The translations under genes were made by a program, and so were the position numbers. Under the pieces are notes generated by a model. That model had not been told where the DNA came from. It searched no databases and saw nothing but the letters and a program-made list of their open reading frames with translations. Of a stretch of DNA of 64,000 nucleotides, positions 9,471-17,496 are shown one piece after another; the first letter of the stretch is position 1; every line of letters begins with the position of its first letter. Source of the stretch: a methanogenic archaeon ISO4-H5. Lineage in GTDB: Archaea; Thermoplasmatota; Thermoplasmata; Methanomassiliicoccales; Methanomethylophilaceae. The stretch spans positions 1,302,001 to 1,366,000 of the forward strand of contig CP014214.1 of assembly GCA_001560915.1 (NCBI GenBank). Direction: 5' to 3'.

Positions 9471-9494
9471 GGGCCGGACCGCTTGGTCCGGCCC
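9471..9494. terminator. Perfect 10-bp hairpin between convergent genes
   Basis: The two arms GGGCCGGACC and GGTCCGGCCC are perfectly complementary around a GCTT loop. It lies 13 nt after the stop of the second Hsp70 and 57 nt beyond the 3' end of the opposing pseudouridine synthase gene, so it could end transcription from both sides. A short T-run follows on the plus strand (TTATCTTT). Confidence 0.7.
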
Positions 9495-9551
9495 CGTTAT
9501 CTTTAATCTCGGAAAACGGCAGCCTGACGGCATGACCCAGACATCATAAAA

Positions 9552-10289
9552 TCAGTTGTCCTTGTCCTGCAGGACGGCATGCTCGAGGATGGCGGTGAGC
9601 TCCTCGCGTTCCTTCTTCGTGATGTCACGATAGCGCCCGGCCTTGAGGTTTCCCAACTCGATGTTCATCACGCGGATCCTGACCAGTTTGACCACATTGT
9701 AACCGAAGTATTCGCACATCCTGCGGATCTGCCTGTTAAGCCCCTGTTTGAGGATAATGCGGAAGGTATAGGGATCAATCTCGGTAACCTTGCATCTGCG
9801 GGTGACCACGTTCTCGTCGATCGGGACCCCTCCAGACATGCCGCGGATGAAATCCCTGATGATCTCCCTGTCAACAGTGACGATGTACTCCTTCTCGTGA
9901 CCGTAACGGGAACGCATTATCTTGTTGGCGAGATCCCCGTCATTGGTCAGCAGAAGGAGTCCCTCGGAATCCTTGTCCAGCCTCCCCACCGTGAATATCC
10001 TGCGCGGATAGTTTATGAAATCGATGACGTTGTCCCGGTCCCCGGGGTCGGCGGTACAGGTCAGACCACGAGGTTTGTTGAAGGCAAGAATGACAGTGCC
10101 AGCATCATCTTTTCTGATCGGTTTGCCGTTGACGCAGACCTTATCTTCGTCGGTAACGCGGTCCCCCAGCACGGCTGCCCTTCCGTTTATGGTGACCCTC
10201 CCCTCCTCGATGAGGCGGTCGGCCGCCCTGCGCGATGCCACGCCGGCTTCCGCGATGAACTTGTTGAGACGCACTCCGTCCTCGGCCAT
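9552..10289 (-). CDS. RsuA/RluB/RluF-family rRNA pseudouridine synthase
   Basis: This 245-residue enzyme should isomerise uridine to pseudouridine in rRNA. It has an N-terminal S4 RNA-binding domain (about 1-60) and the family motif GRLDKDSEGLLLLT, with catalytic Asp105, followed by LKQGLNRQIRRM near 175. Length and domain order match the bacterial RluB/RluF type. This class is typical of bacteria and scattered in archaea, so lateral acquisition is likely. The exact target uridine cannot be read. Its 3' end faces the chaperone operon and its 5' end is divergent from the pirin gene across a 71-nt promoter region. Confidence 0.9.
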   Translation of the reverse strand: MAEDGVRLNKFIAEAGVASRRAADRLIEEGRVTINGRAAVLGDRVTDEDKVCVNGKPIRKDDAGTVILAFNKPRGLTCTADPGDRDNVIDFINYPRRIFTVGRLDKDSEGLLLLTNDGDLANKIMRSRYGHEKEYIVTVDREIIRDFIRGMSGGVPIDENVVTRRCKVTEIDPYTFRIILKQGLNRQIRRMCEYFGYNVVKLVRIRVMNIELGNLKAGRYRDITKKEREELTAILEHAVLQDKDN

Positions 10290-10360
10290 AGGGCCGACTA
10301 AGCGGTCAGCATATAAATCGGAAACGGTGGCATTATTAGGTTCCAGGGGGATGACGGGAC

Positions 10361-11401
10361 ATGGGCTTATTCGGCAGGAGTAACAACAGCGGACCCGTGA
10401 TCAAGGAGCAGGCCGCCGCACTGCACTGGGACACCGACGACCCGTTCCTATTCGCATCCCACCACCTCGACAACTACCCCAAGGGCAACGAAAGGCAGGC
10501 ACCGCCCTACGAGGAGGTCAAGAGGAAGGACCAGGGGAACGACTACCACAAGCTGTTCGGATACCGCATGTATACCGGCAGGGTGACCCCCGGATTCCAG
10601 CTCCACGCCCACTGGGGCTACGAGACCGTCACCCTCGTATCCAAGGGTTACGTCGATCACTTCGACAGCCTCGGGAACCAGGGCCGCTACGGATACGGCG
10701 ACATGCAGTGGATAACCGCCGGGAGCAGATACCATCACTGCGAGATGTACCCGCTGGTGTTCCAGGACCGTCCCAATCCGCAGCTTGTCACCCAGATCAT
10801 GATCAACCTGCCGCTGAAGGACAAGAACACCCCCGTAGAGATCACCACCGTCTGGAAAGAGGATATCGCCACCGTAAACGGTGACGGGTGGAAGGCCACG
10901 CTGCTGGCCGGAAGCCTTGACGGAGTAACCGCCAAGGTTCCGCACAGCACCTCCTGGGCGGCAGATCCCGCCCACCACGTGAGGATCATGAAGCTCGACA
11001 TGGAGCCCGGTGCGGTGTTCACTCTTGCCCCGTCGGAGGCGGGTACCAGGAACCTCTACATCACCGAGACCAGCGCGAAGGTCGCCGGGAAGGAGTATCC
11101 CGCGGGCACGAGGCTCAAACTGAAGCCCGACGCCGAAGTCCCGATAGAGATGCTCTCCGAACCGTCGGAGGTATGGATCCTCGAAGGAGATCCCATAGGG
11201 GAGAAACAGTGCCAGTGGGGCCCTGTGGTGCTCGCCAACAACGCAGAGGTCAGGAAGGCCAACAACGAGGTCCGCGAGAAAGAGCTCGAGAACTGGAACT
11301 GGGAGTACGTGAACCAGAAGCAGCCTCTCGGAACGGGCAGGTTCTACAGGGCCGCGGACGGCACTGAGTCACGTCCGAAGGAACCGGAAACCGGGGAGTG
11401 A
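10361..11401 (+). CDS. Pirin family protein
   Basis: The 346-residue bicupin has the pirin signature: HAHWGYETVT (metal ligands His82 and His84), the DSLGNQG...GDMQWITAG segment, and HHCEM, which supplies His126 and Glu128. All four pirin iron ligands are thus present. Family members bind Fe and some act as quercetin dioxygenases or redox-responsive regulators; the role here is unknown. It is longer than typical pirins (about 230-290) through N- and C-terminal extensions. A TATA-like ATATAAAT near 10311 precedes the gene, and a GC-rich hairpin follows the stop. Confidence 0.9.
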   Translation: MGLFGRSNNSGPVIKEQAAALHWDTDDPFLFASHHLDNYPKGNERQAPPYEEVKRKDQGNDYHKLFGYRMYTGRVTPGFQLHAHWGYETVTLVSKGYVDHFDSLGNQGRYGYGDMQWITAGSRYHHCEMYPLVFQDRPNPQLVTQIMINLPLKDKNTPVEITTVWKEDIATVNGDGWKATLLAGSLDGVTAKVPHSTSWAADPAHHVRIMKLDMEPGAVFTLAPSEAGTRNLYITETSAKVAGKEYPAGTRLKLKPDAEVPIEMLSEPSEVWILEGDPIGEKQCQWGPVVLANNAEVRKANNEVREKELENWNWEYVNQKQPLGTGRFYRAADGTESRPKEPETGE

Positions 11402-11447
11402 GTCTCCCCGGGGAAAACCCCTCCCGCTTCGCAATCGCCTTACTAAT

Positions 11448-11461
11448 CGTGCGCGCGCACG
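11448..11461. other. Alternating purine-pyrimidine palindrome
   Basis: CGTGCGCGCGCACG is a perfect 14-bp palindrome of alternating purine and pyrimidine, a form that can adopt Z-DNA. It lies just upstream of the TATA block (TATTTTTATACTTTTT, near 11465) of the PpiC gene, so it could be a regulator site. I see no second copy. Confidence 0.4.
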
Positions 11462-11497
11462 TCCGTATTTTTATACTTTTTAAACGATACCCGTCTC

Positions 11498-11779
11498 ATG
11501 GTAAATCAGGTACGTGCGGCCCATATCCTCGTTCCGGATGAGAAGAAGGCCAAAGACCTCAAAGCGAAGATCGATGCGGGCGAGGATTTCGCCGAGCTCG
11601 CCAAGAAATGGTCCCACTGCCCCTCCAAGAAGAAAGGCGGGGACCTGGGCTGGTTCAAGAAGGGTGACATGGTCCCGGAGTTCGAGACCGCGGCCTTCAC
11701 GGCCAAGACCGGCGATGTGGTCGGCCCCGTGAAGACACAGTTCGGCTGGCACATCATCAAGATCCTGGGCACCAAGTGA
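11498..11779 (+). CDS. Parvulin-type peptidyl-prolyl cis-trans isomerase (PpiC)
   Basis: This 93-residue protein is a single parvulin domain with no signal peptide. It should catalyse proline isomerisation in cytosolic proteins. Family motifs are present: RAAHILV at the start, the [17 protein letters not shown] core, and [15 protein letters not shown] at the end, including the two His and the Cys-site region. Length matches E. coli PpiC (93). A TATA-like block is about 30 nt upstream. The next gene follows after four bases, so the two are probably cotranscribed. Confidence 0.93.
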   Translation: MVNQVRAAHILVPDEKKAKDLKAKIDAGEDFAELAKKWSHCPSKKKGGDLGWFKKGDMVPEFETAAFTAKTGDVVGPVKTQFGWHIIKILGTK

Positions 11780-11783
11780 TCCT

Positions 11784-12359
11784 ATGGGACTCTTCAGCAG
11801 GAAGAAAAAGTCCGAGGAGGAAGAGGAGGTCAGGAAACCTGTCGACAGATTCGACAGGAGTGTTTACGTTCAGACCAGCACCCAGAAGACTGCTGGTAAG
11901 AAAACCGATTCCAAGAAAACCAAAGGGGAGAAAACAATGGCAGAGAAAAAGACCGCCGAGAAGAAACCTGCTGCGAAACCCGCAGCAAAGAAAGAGACCG
12001 CAGCCAAGAAGACGGAGACCAAGAAGGCCGCCGCCAAGCCCGCTGCAGAGAAGAAGACTGCAGCTAAACCCGCAGCTAAGACCGCGGCAAAACCGGCAGC
12101 GAAAGAGACCGCTGCCAAGAAGGAACCCGCCAAGAAACCTGCCGCCAAAGCTGCCGCACCCAAAGAGAAGAAGGTCTGGCACATCACCAAGCGCGATGAC
12201 GAGAACAAATGGCAGGTAAAGTGCGAGGGCAACAGCAAGGCCACCAAACTCTTCAACACCAAGAAGGAAGCCGAGGAGTACGTGAAGAGCCTCACCGCCA
12301 ACAACGAGGGCTCCAGGGTCGTCGCTCACAAGAAGGACGGCAAATTCCAGAAGAAGTGA
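11784..12359 (+). CDS. Lys/Ala-rich histone-H1-like protein with C-terminal DUF2188 domain
   Basis: The 191-residue protein has a charged N terminus (RKKKSEEEEE), a long low-complexity middle (about 50-130) of repeated AAKK/AAKPA units, and a C-terminal DUF2188-like domain (about 130-190; WHITK, WQVKCEGNSKATK, VVAHKKDG). The basic repeats resemble bacterial and eukaryotic H1 tails and would bind DNA or RNA non-specifically. DUF2188 is a small beta-alpha domain of unknown function. It lies four bases after the parvulin gene. An internal ATG at 11937 with an AGGGGAG site could start a shorter form with most of the basic tail. Confidence 0.82.
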   Translation: MGLFSRKKKSEEEEEVRKPVDRFDRSVYVQTSTQKTAGKKTDSKKTKGEKTMAEKKTAEKKPAAKPAAKKETAAKKTETKKAAAKPAAEKKTAAKPAAKTAAKPAAKETAAKKEPAKKPAAKAAAPKEKKVWHITKRDDENKWQVKCEGNSKATKLFNTKKEAEEYVKSLTANNEGSRVVAHKKDGKFQKK

Positions 12360-12416
12360 ACGGGATCGGGGTACTTCCCCAATCCCTAAATACACAATGG
12401 GGTATGGTGAAAACAT

Positions 12417-12794
12417 ATGAAAGGCACTCCCAGGACCGATTGTGCTGTCGACGCCGCCATGTCGGTGATCGAAGGCAGATGGAAGACCGTAATCATCTGC
12501 ATCCTCGCCAGGAACGGCGAGCCCATGAGGTTCAATCAGCTGATTAACAAGATCGAAGGCATCTCGCCCAGGATCTTCACCCTGCAGCTCAGGGAACTGG
12601 AGAGCGACGGCATCATCACCAGGAACGTCGTATCCACCTCGCCCAAATATGTCGAGTACTCGCTCTCCGAGAAGGGACTGAGTCTCATCCCCATCCTCCA
12701 GATGCTCGCCGACTGGGGACTCAAGCACATGTTCTCCAACATGGTCTCCTTCCCCGGCGACGTCGTTTCCGAGCCTGACAAGGCCGACGTCTGA
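12417..12794 (+). CDS. HxlR-family winged-helix transcriptional regulator
   Basis: The 125-residue protein has the HxlR pattern: a Cys near the start (DCAVDAAMSVIEGRWKT), the recognition helix region (ISPRIFTLQLRELESDGII) and the wing ending in VEYSLSEKG. HxlR proteins bind DNA as dimers and often sense redox or electrophile signals through the N-terminal Cys. An AT-rich element (CCTAAATACACAAT) lies about 25 nt upstream, giving a short or absent leader. It ends just before the 5S rRNA promoter. Its target is not evident; it is likely transcribed alone. Confidence 0.9.
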   Translation: MKGTPRTDCAVDAAMSVIEGRWKTVIICILARNGEPMRFNQLINKIEGISPRIFTLQLRELESDGIITRNVVSTSPKYVEYSLSEKGLSLIPILQMLADWGLKHMFSNMVSFPGDVVSEPDKADV

Positions 12795-12797
12795 AGG

Positions 12798-12805
12798 TTT
12801 ATATA
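12798..12805 (+). promoter_or_regulatory. TATA box of 5S rRNA
   Basis: TTTATATA lies 24-31 nt upstream of the 5S rRNA 5' end, the usual archaeal spacing. It begins immediately after the HxlR stop codon, showing that the 5S gene has its own promoter. Confidence 0.75.
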
Positions 12806-12828
12806 CTGGGTGGGTATCTCAAGTTTTG

Positions 12829-12949
12829 GTCTGACGGCCATAGCGGAGGGGTTCACCCGGTCCCATTTCGAACCCGGCAGTTAAGCCCTCCCGCGTAGAT
12901 GTCGCGTACTGTGTTGCGCAAGTGCACGGGAAAGCATCCACGCTGTCAA
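12829..12949 (+). rRNA. 5S ribosomal RNA
   Basis: The about 121-nt stretch has the conserved 5S features: terminal helix TGACGG with CTGTCA, the loop B/C segment TCCCATTTCGAACCCGG, AAGCCCTCCCGCG, and the GTACTGTG helix IV-V region. No 16S or 23S gene is next to it; the neighbours are an HxlR regulator and MntP. Detached 5S genes occur in Thermoplasmata and relatives. Ends are accurate to a few bases. Confidence 0.95.
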
Positions 12950-12994
12950 CCACTTCTTCACTTCTCTTCGATGGCTCTGCCATAGCCTGAATTT

Positions 12995-13558
12995 TCACAG
13001 GAATCCGGTATGCTCGAGGACAATCTTGATTCCGATGAGGATCAGTATGATTCCTCCGAGGAGTTCCGCCCTGCTTCCGAGCCTGTCTCCGAACACGCTC
13101 CCTGCCTTCACACCGAACACGGATATGGCAAAGGTGATGATACCGATGATCGCCGCCGGGAGCAATATCTCGGACCCGTCCATGGCCATGCTGATTCCTA
13201 CCGCCAGGGCATCGATGCTGGTGGCAATCGCAAGCACGAACATCACCATGATGCCGATATCGGCGCCTTTCGATTCGTCCTCTTCATCGGAGAACGACTC
13301 CCGGATCATATTGCATCCGATAAGTGCCAGCAGTACAAAAGCAACCCAATGGTCGTAATCGGAAATCAGCGAATGGAATGACTGACCGAGATAGAAACCG
13401 ATCAGGGGCATCAGGAACTGGAAGAAACCGAACCATAACCCTATGATTGCTCCAGCCCTGACGGTGAACCTGCCCATGGCCATCCCTTTGCATACGGAGA
13501 CGGCGAAAGCGTCCATCGCCAGTCCGATACCCAGGAGGACCACGGTCAGATAATCCAT
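12995..13558 (-). CDS. mntP: Manganese efflux pump MntP family
   Basis: The 187-residue membrane protein has six predicted helices arranged as a two-fold repeat. The conserved acidic helices GLAMDAFAVSVCKG and ATSIDALAVGIS carry the Asp residues needed for Mn export in bacteria. Length matches E. coli MntP (188). It should protect against excess manganese. No yybP-ykoY-type riboswitch is visible in the about 50 nt upstream before the hairpin and insertion sequence. The insertion sequence 60 nt upstream may have altered its promoter. Confidence 0.92.
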   Translation of the reverse strand: MDYLTVVLLGIGLAMDAFAVSVCKGMAMGRFTVRAGAIIGLWFGFFQFLMPLIGFYLGQSFHSLISDYDHWVAFVLLALIGCNMIRESFSDEEDESKGADIGIMVMFVLAIATSIDALAVGISMAMDGSEILLPAAIIGIITFAISVFGVKAGSVFGDRLGSRAELLGGIILILIGIKIVLEHTGFL

Positions 13559-13590
13559 ATCCCAGGAAAATGGCTGGGAGATAAAAGGAT

Positions 13591-13610
13591 GGCGGGGGTT
13601 AAGCCCCGCC
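13591..13610 (-). terminator. Hairpin of the surface-protein gene, now cut off by the insertion sequence
   Basis: GGCGGGG and CCCCGCC form a 7-bp stem around a six-base loop. On the minus strand it is followed by a T-rich run (ATCCTTTTAT). If the insertion sequence and one target copy are removed, this hairpin lies about 12 nt after the stop codon of the surface-protein gene ending at 15123, so it was probably that gene's terminator. Confidence 0.55.
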
Positions 13611-13618
13611 TAAAATGT
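13611..13618. repeat. Left target-site duplication of the ISL3-like element
   Basis: TAAAATGT is repeated exactly at 15112-15119, directly outside the two inverted ends. The flanking CC also matches, but on the right it can belong to the element. Eight bases is the usual duplication size for ISL3 elements. Confidence 0.85.
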
Positions 13619-13689
13619 GCCTCTTTCTGAAAAACAGTGGGTAATCGGTTGGACAAAAGTACAAACGTCTGATTCCACATTCCGTTTCC

Positions 13690-14922
13690 ATGAATCCTCT
13701 CAACAGTTTCATGGAGAAGGCAATCGGAATCGTCCCGCCTTGGTTCGTGAAGTCTGTGGAATATGACGGGGTGGAGACCGTCAATGTCGAATTGGGATTC
13801 GACAGGAAGCACAGGCCGGCTGCTCCGGCCTGTCCCCGCTGCGGCGGGGAATGCAGCTATTACGATATGGTGGAGAAGACCTGGAGACACACGGATGTCT
13901 GCGACTGGATGTGTATCGTTCACGGTGTAATCCCCAGAGTGAAATGCGGATCATGCGGCAGCGTGACCAGAATCAACGCCCCCTGGGCATCGGATTCCAT
14001 CAGCAAGTTCACGCAGAAATTCGAGGAGAAGGTCATCGGTCTGACGAAGAAGATGCCCGTCTCCGACGTATGCAAAGAGATGCGGCTTGACGACAGCACG
14101 GTCTGGACCATCATCGAAAGACACGTGGACCGCTGCATGGATCATCAGGATCTGGCTTATGTGGACACTTATTACGTGGACGAGAAATGCATCAGGAAAG
14201 GCCGCCGTTATCTCAGTACCTTCCTGGACCAGAACCACAGGGTAATCTATGTGGGAGAGGACAACACCTCCGAGACGGTGAGAGGATTCAGGGAACATCT
14301 GGAATCCCGCAACGGATGTGCCGGTAACATCCGGCACATCAGCATGGACATGGGCGCCGGTTTCAAGAAAGGTGCCGAAGAGTACTTTCCCGACGCCGAA
14401 CCGACGTTCGACAGATTCCATGTCACCGAACACATGACCGAAGCAGTCAACGATACCAAGAAACGCGAATACTGCGACCTGGTGAACTACACTCCCGACG
14501 AACGGGGGATGATGAAAGGGCAGAAGTACCTGTTCCTGAAGAACTACGACAACCTGGATGACGGGAAGAAAGGGAAACTGCACGATCTGCTGTCGATATT
14601 CCACGATCTGGGAATAGTGTACAGGTTCAAAGAGACCTTACGGAAACTCTGGGACATGTCCTGCAAGTTTGATGCGTGGAAATTCCTGATGGATTGGATC
14701 GAGTCTGCCAGGAGAACAGGGATTCCGGAATTGATCAAGGTGACGAACCTGCTGGAGAATCATTCGAAAGGTATTCTCAATTGGTATGATTCGCATATCA
14801 GCAACGGTGTGATGGAAGGGTTCAACAGCGTTCTTCATGCATTCAAAGGCCGTGCAAGGGGATACCGCAGTTTCGAGAGATACCGGACGATGATCTACCT
14901 CCGCTGTTCCGGATTGTGCTGA
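13690..14922 (+). CDS. ISL3-family DDE transposase
   Basis: The 410-residue protein has an N-terminal zinc finger (CPRCGGEC, then CGSCGS about 60 residues on), a helix-turn-helix region (about 110-140), and the DDE catalytic core. Likely catalytic residues are the first Asp in VDTYYVDEKC, the second in SMDMGAGFKKGA, and the Glu in NGVMEGFNSVLHAFKGRARGY. The order and length fit the ISL3 family (about 400 residues). It begins about 70 nt inside the left inverted repeat and shows no frameshift or stop, so the element may be active. Confidence 0.93.
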   Translation: MNPLNSFMEKAIGIVPPWFVKSVEYDGVETVNVELGFDRKHRPAAPACPRCGGECSYYDMVEKTWRHTDVCDWMCIVHGVIPRVKCGSCGSVTRINAPWASDSISKFTQKFEEKVIGLTKKMPVSDVCKEMRLDDSTVWTIIERHVDRCMDHQDLAYVDTYYVDEKCIRKGRRYLSTFLDQNHRVIYVGEDNTSETVRGFREHLESRNGCAGNIRHISMDMGAGFKKGAEEYFPDAEPTFDRFHVTEHMTEAVNDTKKREYCDLVNYTPDERGMMKGQKYLFLKNYDNLDDGKKGKLHDLLSIFHDLGIVYRFKETLRKLWDMSCKFDAWKFLMDWIESARRTGIPELIKVTNLLENHSKGILNWYDSHISNGVMEGFNSVLHAFKGRARGYRSFERYRTMIYLRCSGLC

Positions 14923-15050
14923 CTCTTGTAGGTAGACAGGTAGGGGGCAGTCCCTATGTTCAACGGACGTATGACGAGGGGGAGCCCGTCCTCCCCCGAG
15001 GAATACGTACGCTTCTCGGTGTTTTCCTGATTGTGACAGATTTTGTTAAC

Positions 15051-15074
15051 GTGCAATCGCGGGTGCGATTGCAC
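15051..15074 (+). terminator. Hairpin in the 3' region of the insertion sequence
   Basis: GTGCAATCGC and GCGATTGCAC form a perfect 10-bp stem with a GGGT loop about 130 nt after the transposase stop and 37 nt from the right end. It is followed by a short T-containing run. It may end transposase transcription or protect against read-in from the neighbouring minus-strand gene. Confidence 0.6.
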
Positions 15075-15111
15075 TTATTTCGTTCTGGCCCACTGAAAAT
15101 CAGAAAGAACC

Positions 15112-15119
15112 TAAAATGT
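15112..15119. repeat. Right target-site duplication of the ISL3-like element
   Basis: Second exact copy of TAAAATGT, three bases from the stop codon of the surface-protein gene on the minus strand. Confidence 0.85.
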
Positions 15120-15122
15120 TTA

Positions 15123-16970
15123 TCAGAACTTCTTGAAGTGGAGCACTGCTGCGACCATCAGGACGACGATGGCTGCTGCCAGGGCTGCTGCGAAGAAGAC
15201 GACACCGCTGACTCCGCTGGAGGCGGAATCGCTGTACAGCACCGAGAACACCGAGAAGTGGGTGGTGGTGAAGGTAACGGTTCCGTCGGCAGAGTTGTAG
15301 GTGGTCGGGAGCTTCTCGACGCTTCCGTCGGCTGCGATGCATGCAACCTGGACACCGGAGGCCTTCTCGCCGTCCTTCAGGGTGTAGGGGACGGTGACGG
15401 TAACCTTTCCGCTGCCGAAGTTGGTGTTGTCTCCGAAGGTAATGCTGTAGACAGGCCTGTCTCCGATGGCGGACTTCTGCGCCTCGGTGAGGGCAGACTG
15501 ATCAGCGGTTGTGTCCTTGACCTCGAGGGTTGCCGCGCCGGACAGGGACTGGATTGCAGCCTGGTTCATAACAACGGTGTACTTCTCGTCGATCTTGAAG
15601 GAGACCTCCATGGTGGGGTCCTGAGTGGACATGGTCTTGATGTTGTTGATGATATCATCGGTCACCTCGACCTTTCCGTCGGTTCCGTCGTATTCGATCG
15701 CCCTCTTGTCACTAAGCTTGCCGTCGGCACACACAATGCTGTAGGACTGGACGGAGGTACCGTTGCCGAAGGACTTCACGGCGAACTCCCAATCATAGTA
15801 GTCATTGGTGCACTTGAAGACCATATCCTCGGAACCGGTTCCTTTGATAACCAGATTGTCCATCGGGGTCTCCGATTCGCTGGAAGTAACAGTCATGTCC
15901 CCATTCAGACCGGCGGTGAAACCATCCTCGGTCACAGTCAGTTTGGTGGCGGGAATCTCAAAGGTGAAATCCTCCTGCGAGAACACCATAGTGTTGGGGG
16001 TCGCATCACCGAAGATTATGCTGCTGTCCGATTCGTTCATTATGAGCTTGAAGGAATCGGACCACTCGTAGGTTCCGGGTGCGAAGAACACAGTACAATC
16101 GGTAAGGGTTACTGTGATGCCTGCTGCAGGCTTGAAACCAGGCTTGACCAGAATCTGTTTTGAAAAGTAGTCGGTATCTTCGCCGACCGCTCCGTCAACG
16201 ACTACCGCGCTCTCACCGGGCTGCATACCGGCCCTCTTGGGGTTGAGGATTCCAGCCACCATAATCTGGGTGTTGGTACCGCTGAGGTACTTGCAGGTGT
16301 ATCCGGTCTTGTTCATCGACAGGGCGGCCAGGGTGGCCACGGGGGTCGTCTCGGAGGCCTTCTGGATGCCCAGTAGAGGTATGAACAGGTCCCAGTTGCC
16401 GTTGGAGTAGTTGAACTGGATAGGATCTTTGTTAGCAGCTACCACCAGGATATTGTCCCAGATTCCGAACGCCATCATTCCGTTCGCCGAGACACTGCCC
16501 TCGGTAACCTGTATGTCAAACGCAGACATGACAGATACATCTGCGGGGAGGTCGACAGTGAAACCGTTGGTCTTGTCTTTCAAGTAGCCGAATACGACCT
16601 GACAGTCTTGGGAGATCATGATGGACGTCGCCGACGAAGTACGGATGTCTCCGCCAGCCTCGACGTAAATCTTACAGTTGGAGAACTGTATGAAGTCCAG
16701 GGTACCCACGTTGAGGGTCGTTCCGGACTCGATGATAATCGTCATATTCTCATAAGAATCTTCCAAATCCACGGTGCCACTCCATGTATCGTAAACTGCT
16801 CCGGGAGCGTCGGCAGCGTGGGGATTGAACATATCCTCGAACGCTTTGGCATCGTTATAGGCCGCCGCCTCGGAATTGTCCGCAAAGACAACGAACGCTG
16901 TGCATACCATGAAAAGGGCAGCAAGGATCGCCGCAGTCTTGCGGTTGATTGTTTTGCTTGCGTACGTCAA
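15123..16970 (-). CDS. Secreted, membrane-anchored surface protein of unknown function
   Basis: With the start placed at TTG 16970 the protein has 615 residues. It has a signal peptide (basic NRK, then AAILAALFMVC, cleavage near DNSEA), a long Thr/Asp/Gly-rich extracellular part with beta-rich repeats, and one C-terminal helix ending in HFKKF, which would anchor it in the membrane with a short cytosolic tail. I prefer TTG because an AGAGG site lies six bases upstream and the TATA block (ATAAATAC, near 17005-17012) overlaps the GTG at 17003. No catalytic motif is visible. It is probably an adhesin-like cell-surface protein. An ISL3 element lies just after its stop. Confidence 0.75.
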   Translation of the reverse strand: MTYASKTINRKTAAILAALFMVCTAFVVFADNSEAAAYNDAKAFEDMFNPHAADAPGAVYDTWSGTVDLEDSYENMTIIIESGTTLNVGTLDFIQFSNCKIYVEAGGDIRTSSATSIMISQDCQVVFGYLKDKTNGFTVDLPADVSVMSAFDIQVTEGSVSANGMMAFGIWDNILVVAANKDPIQFNYSNGNWDLFIPLLGIQKASETTPVATLAALSMNKTGYTCKYLSGTNTQIMVAGILNPKRAGMQPGESAVVVDGAVGEDTDYFSKQILVKPGFKPAAGITVTLTDCTVFFAPGTYEWSDSFKLIMNESDSSIIFGDATPNTMVFSQEDFTFEIPATKLTVTEDGFTAGLNGDMTVTSSESETPMDNLVIKGTGSEDMVFKCTNDYYDWEFAVKSFGNGTSVQSYSIVCADGKLSDKRAIEYDGTDGKVEVTDDIINNIKTMSTQDPTMEVSFKIDEKYTVVMNQAAIQSLSGAATLEVKDTTADQSALTEAQKSAIGDRPVYSITFGDNTNFGSGKVTVTVPYTLKDGEKASGVQVACIAADGSVEKLPTTYNSADGTVTFTTTHFSVFSVLYSDSASSGVSGVVFFAAALAAAIVVLMVAAVLHFKKF

Positions 16971-17056
16971 AGTAAAACCTCTTTGGAAAGGTAACGGTTT
17001 CACAGTATTTATCCTTAGACTGGAACATGTGTTAATTGGATTGGAAAAAGAGGAAT

Positions 17057-17344
17057 TTATCTCCTGGCTCTTCTGCCTGGAATATTACGGCCGCGGGACC
17101 TCAGAGCACCCTCCGAGATGTCCAGGAACATACCGTCGTCGACCGTCTCCGAACACCAGTATCCGCCCGGAACATCCTCCATCGAGGAGATGTACCTGTC
17201 ATTGAGAATCAGTTCCGCTTCCTTCGCCGAATCCACCCTGACACCGATCACGTCGGAAGCCACTGAGACGTCCGAGGAGGTGATCGAAAGGAGATGTGCC
17301 AGCAGGGCTTCGGCATCCTTCACCCCGCGGAAGACGAGATACAT
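17057..17344 (-). CDS. Small hypothetical protein
   Basis: The 95-residue reading frame (mixed acidic, with GGYWCSETVDDG near the middle and a basic end GRRARR) has codon use like its neighbours. A T-rich element (CTTTTTATC) about 25 nt upstream would allow a leaderless start. I recognise no domain. It sits between the surface-protein promoter and the APC transporter's end hairpin. It may be a chance frame. Confidence 0.4.
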   Translation of the reverse strand: MYLVFRGVKDAEALLAHLLSITSSDVSVASDVIGVRVDSAKEAELILNDRYISSMEDVPGGYWCSETVDDGMFLDISEGALRSRGRNIPGRRARR

Positions 17345-17453
17345 GTACCCGGATATTGAAAACAGAGATAAAAAGAGGCAGGGACGGCGGGTCGGGGGTT
17401 GCGCCGTCCCGGAGCCGGCCCTGACGGGACGGCCGAGAAGCGGAAAACAAACA

Positions 17454-17487
17454 CCCCGTGCGGCGGTAGTTCAATGACCGCACGGGG
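17454..17487 (-). terminator. Hairpin after the APC transporter gene
   Basis: CCCCGTGCGG and CCGCACGGGG form a perfect 10-bp stem around 14 bases, 10 nt beyond the stop of the transporter gene. A second, weaker GC-rich inverted pair (GGACGGC / GCCGTCC) lies at about 17380-17410. Confidence 0.6.
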
Positions 17488-17496
17488 CCGGAAAGA

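Larger units (their letters stand above)
13619..15111 (+). mobile_element. Complete ISL3-family insertion sequence, about 1493 bp
   Basis: The element is bounded by imperfect 23-bp inverted repeats: left end GCCTCTTTCTGA then AAAACAGTGGG (13619-13641), right end in reverse complement GGTTCTTTCTGA then TTTTCAGTGGG (15089-15111), with 17 of 23 positions equal. TAAAATGT flanks both ends as an 8-bp direct repeat. One intact transposase gene fills most of it. Intact ends, intact gene and identical target copies point to a recent insertion. It sits between a surface-protein gene's stop and its end hairpin, so it probably does little harm. Confidence 0.92.

Noticed and set aside
14916-16163. 415-residue plus-strand frame over the end of the insertion sequence and the surface-protein gene
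   Set aside because: It crosses the border of the insertion sequence and runs antisense to a protein with signal peptide and membrane anchor.
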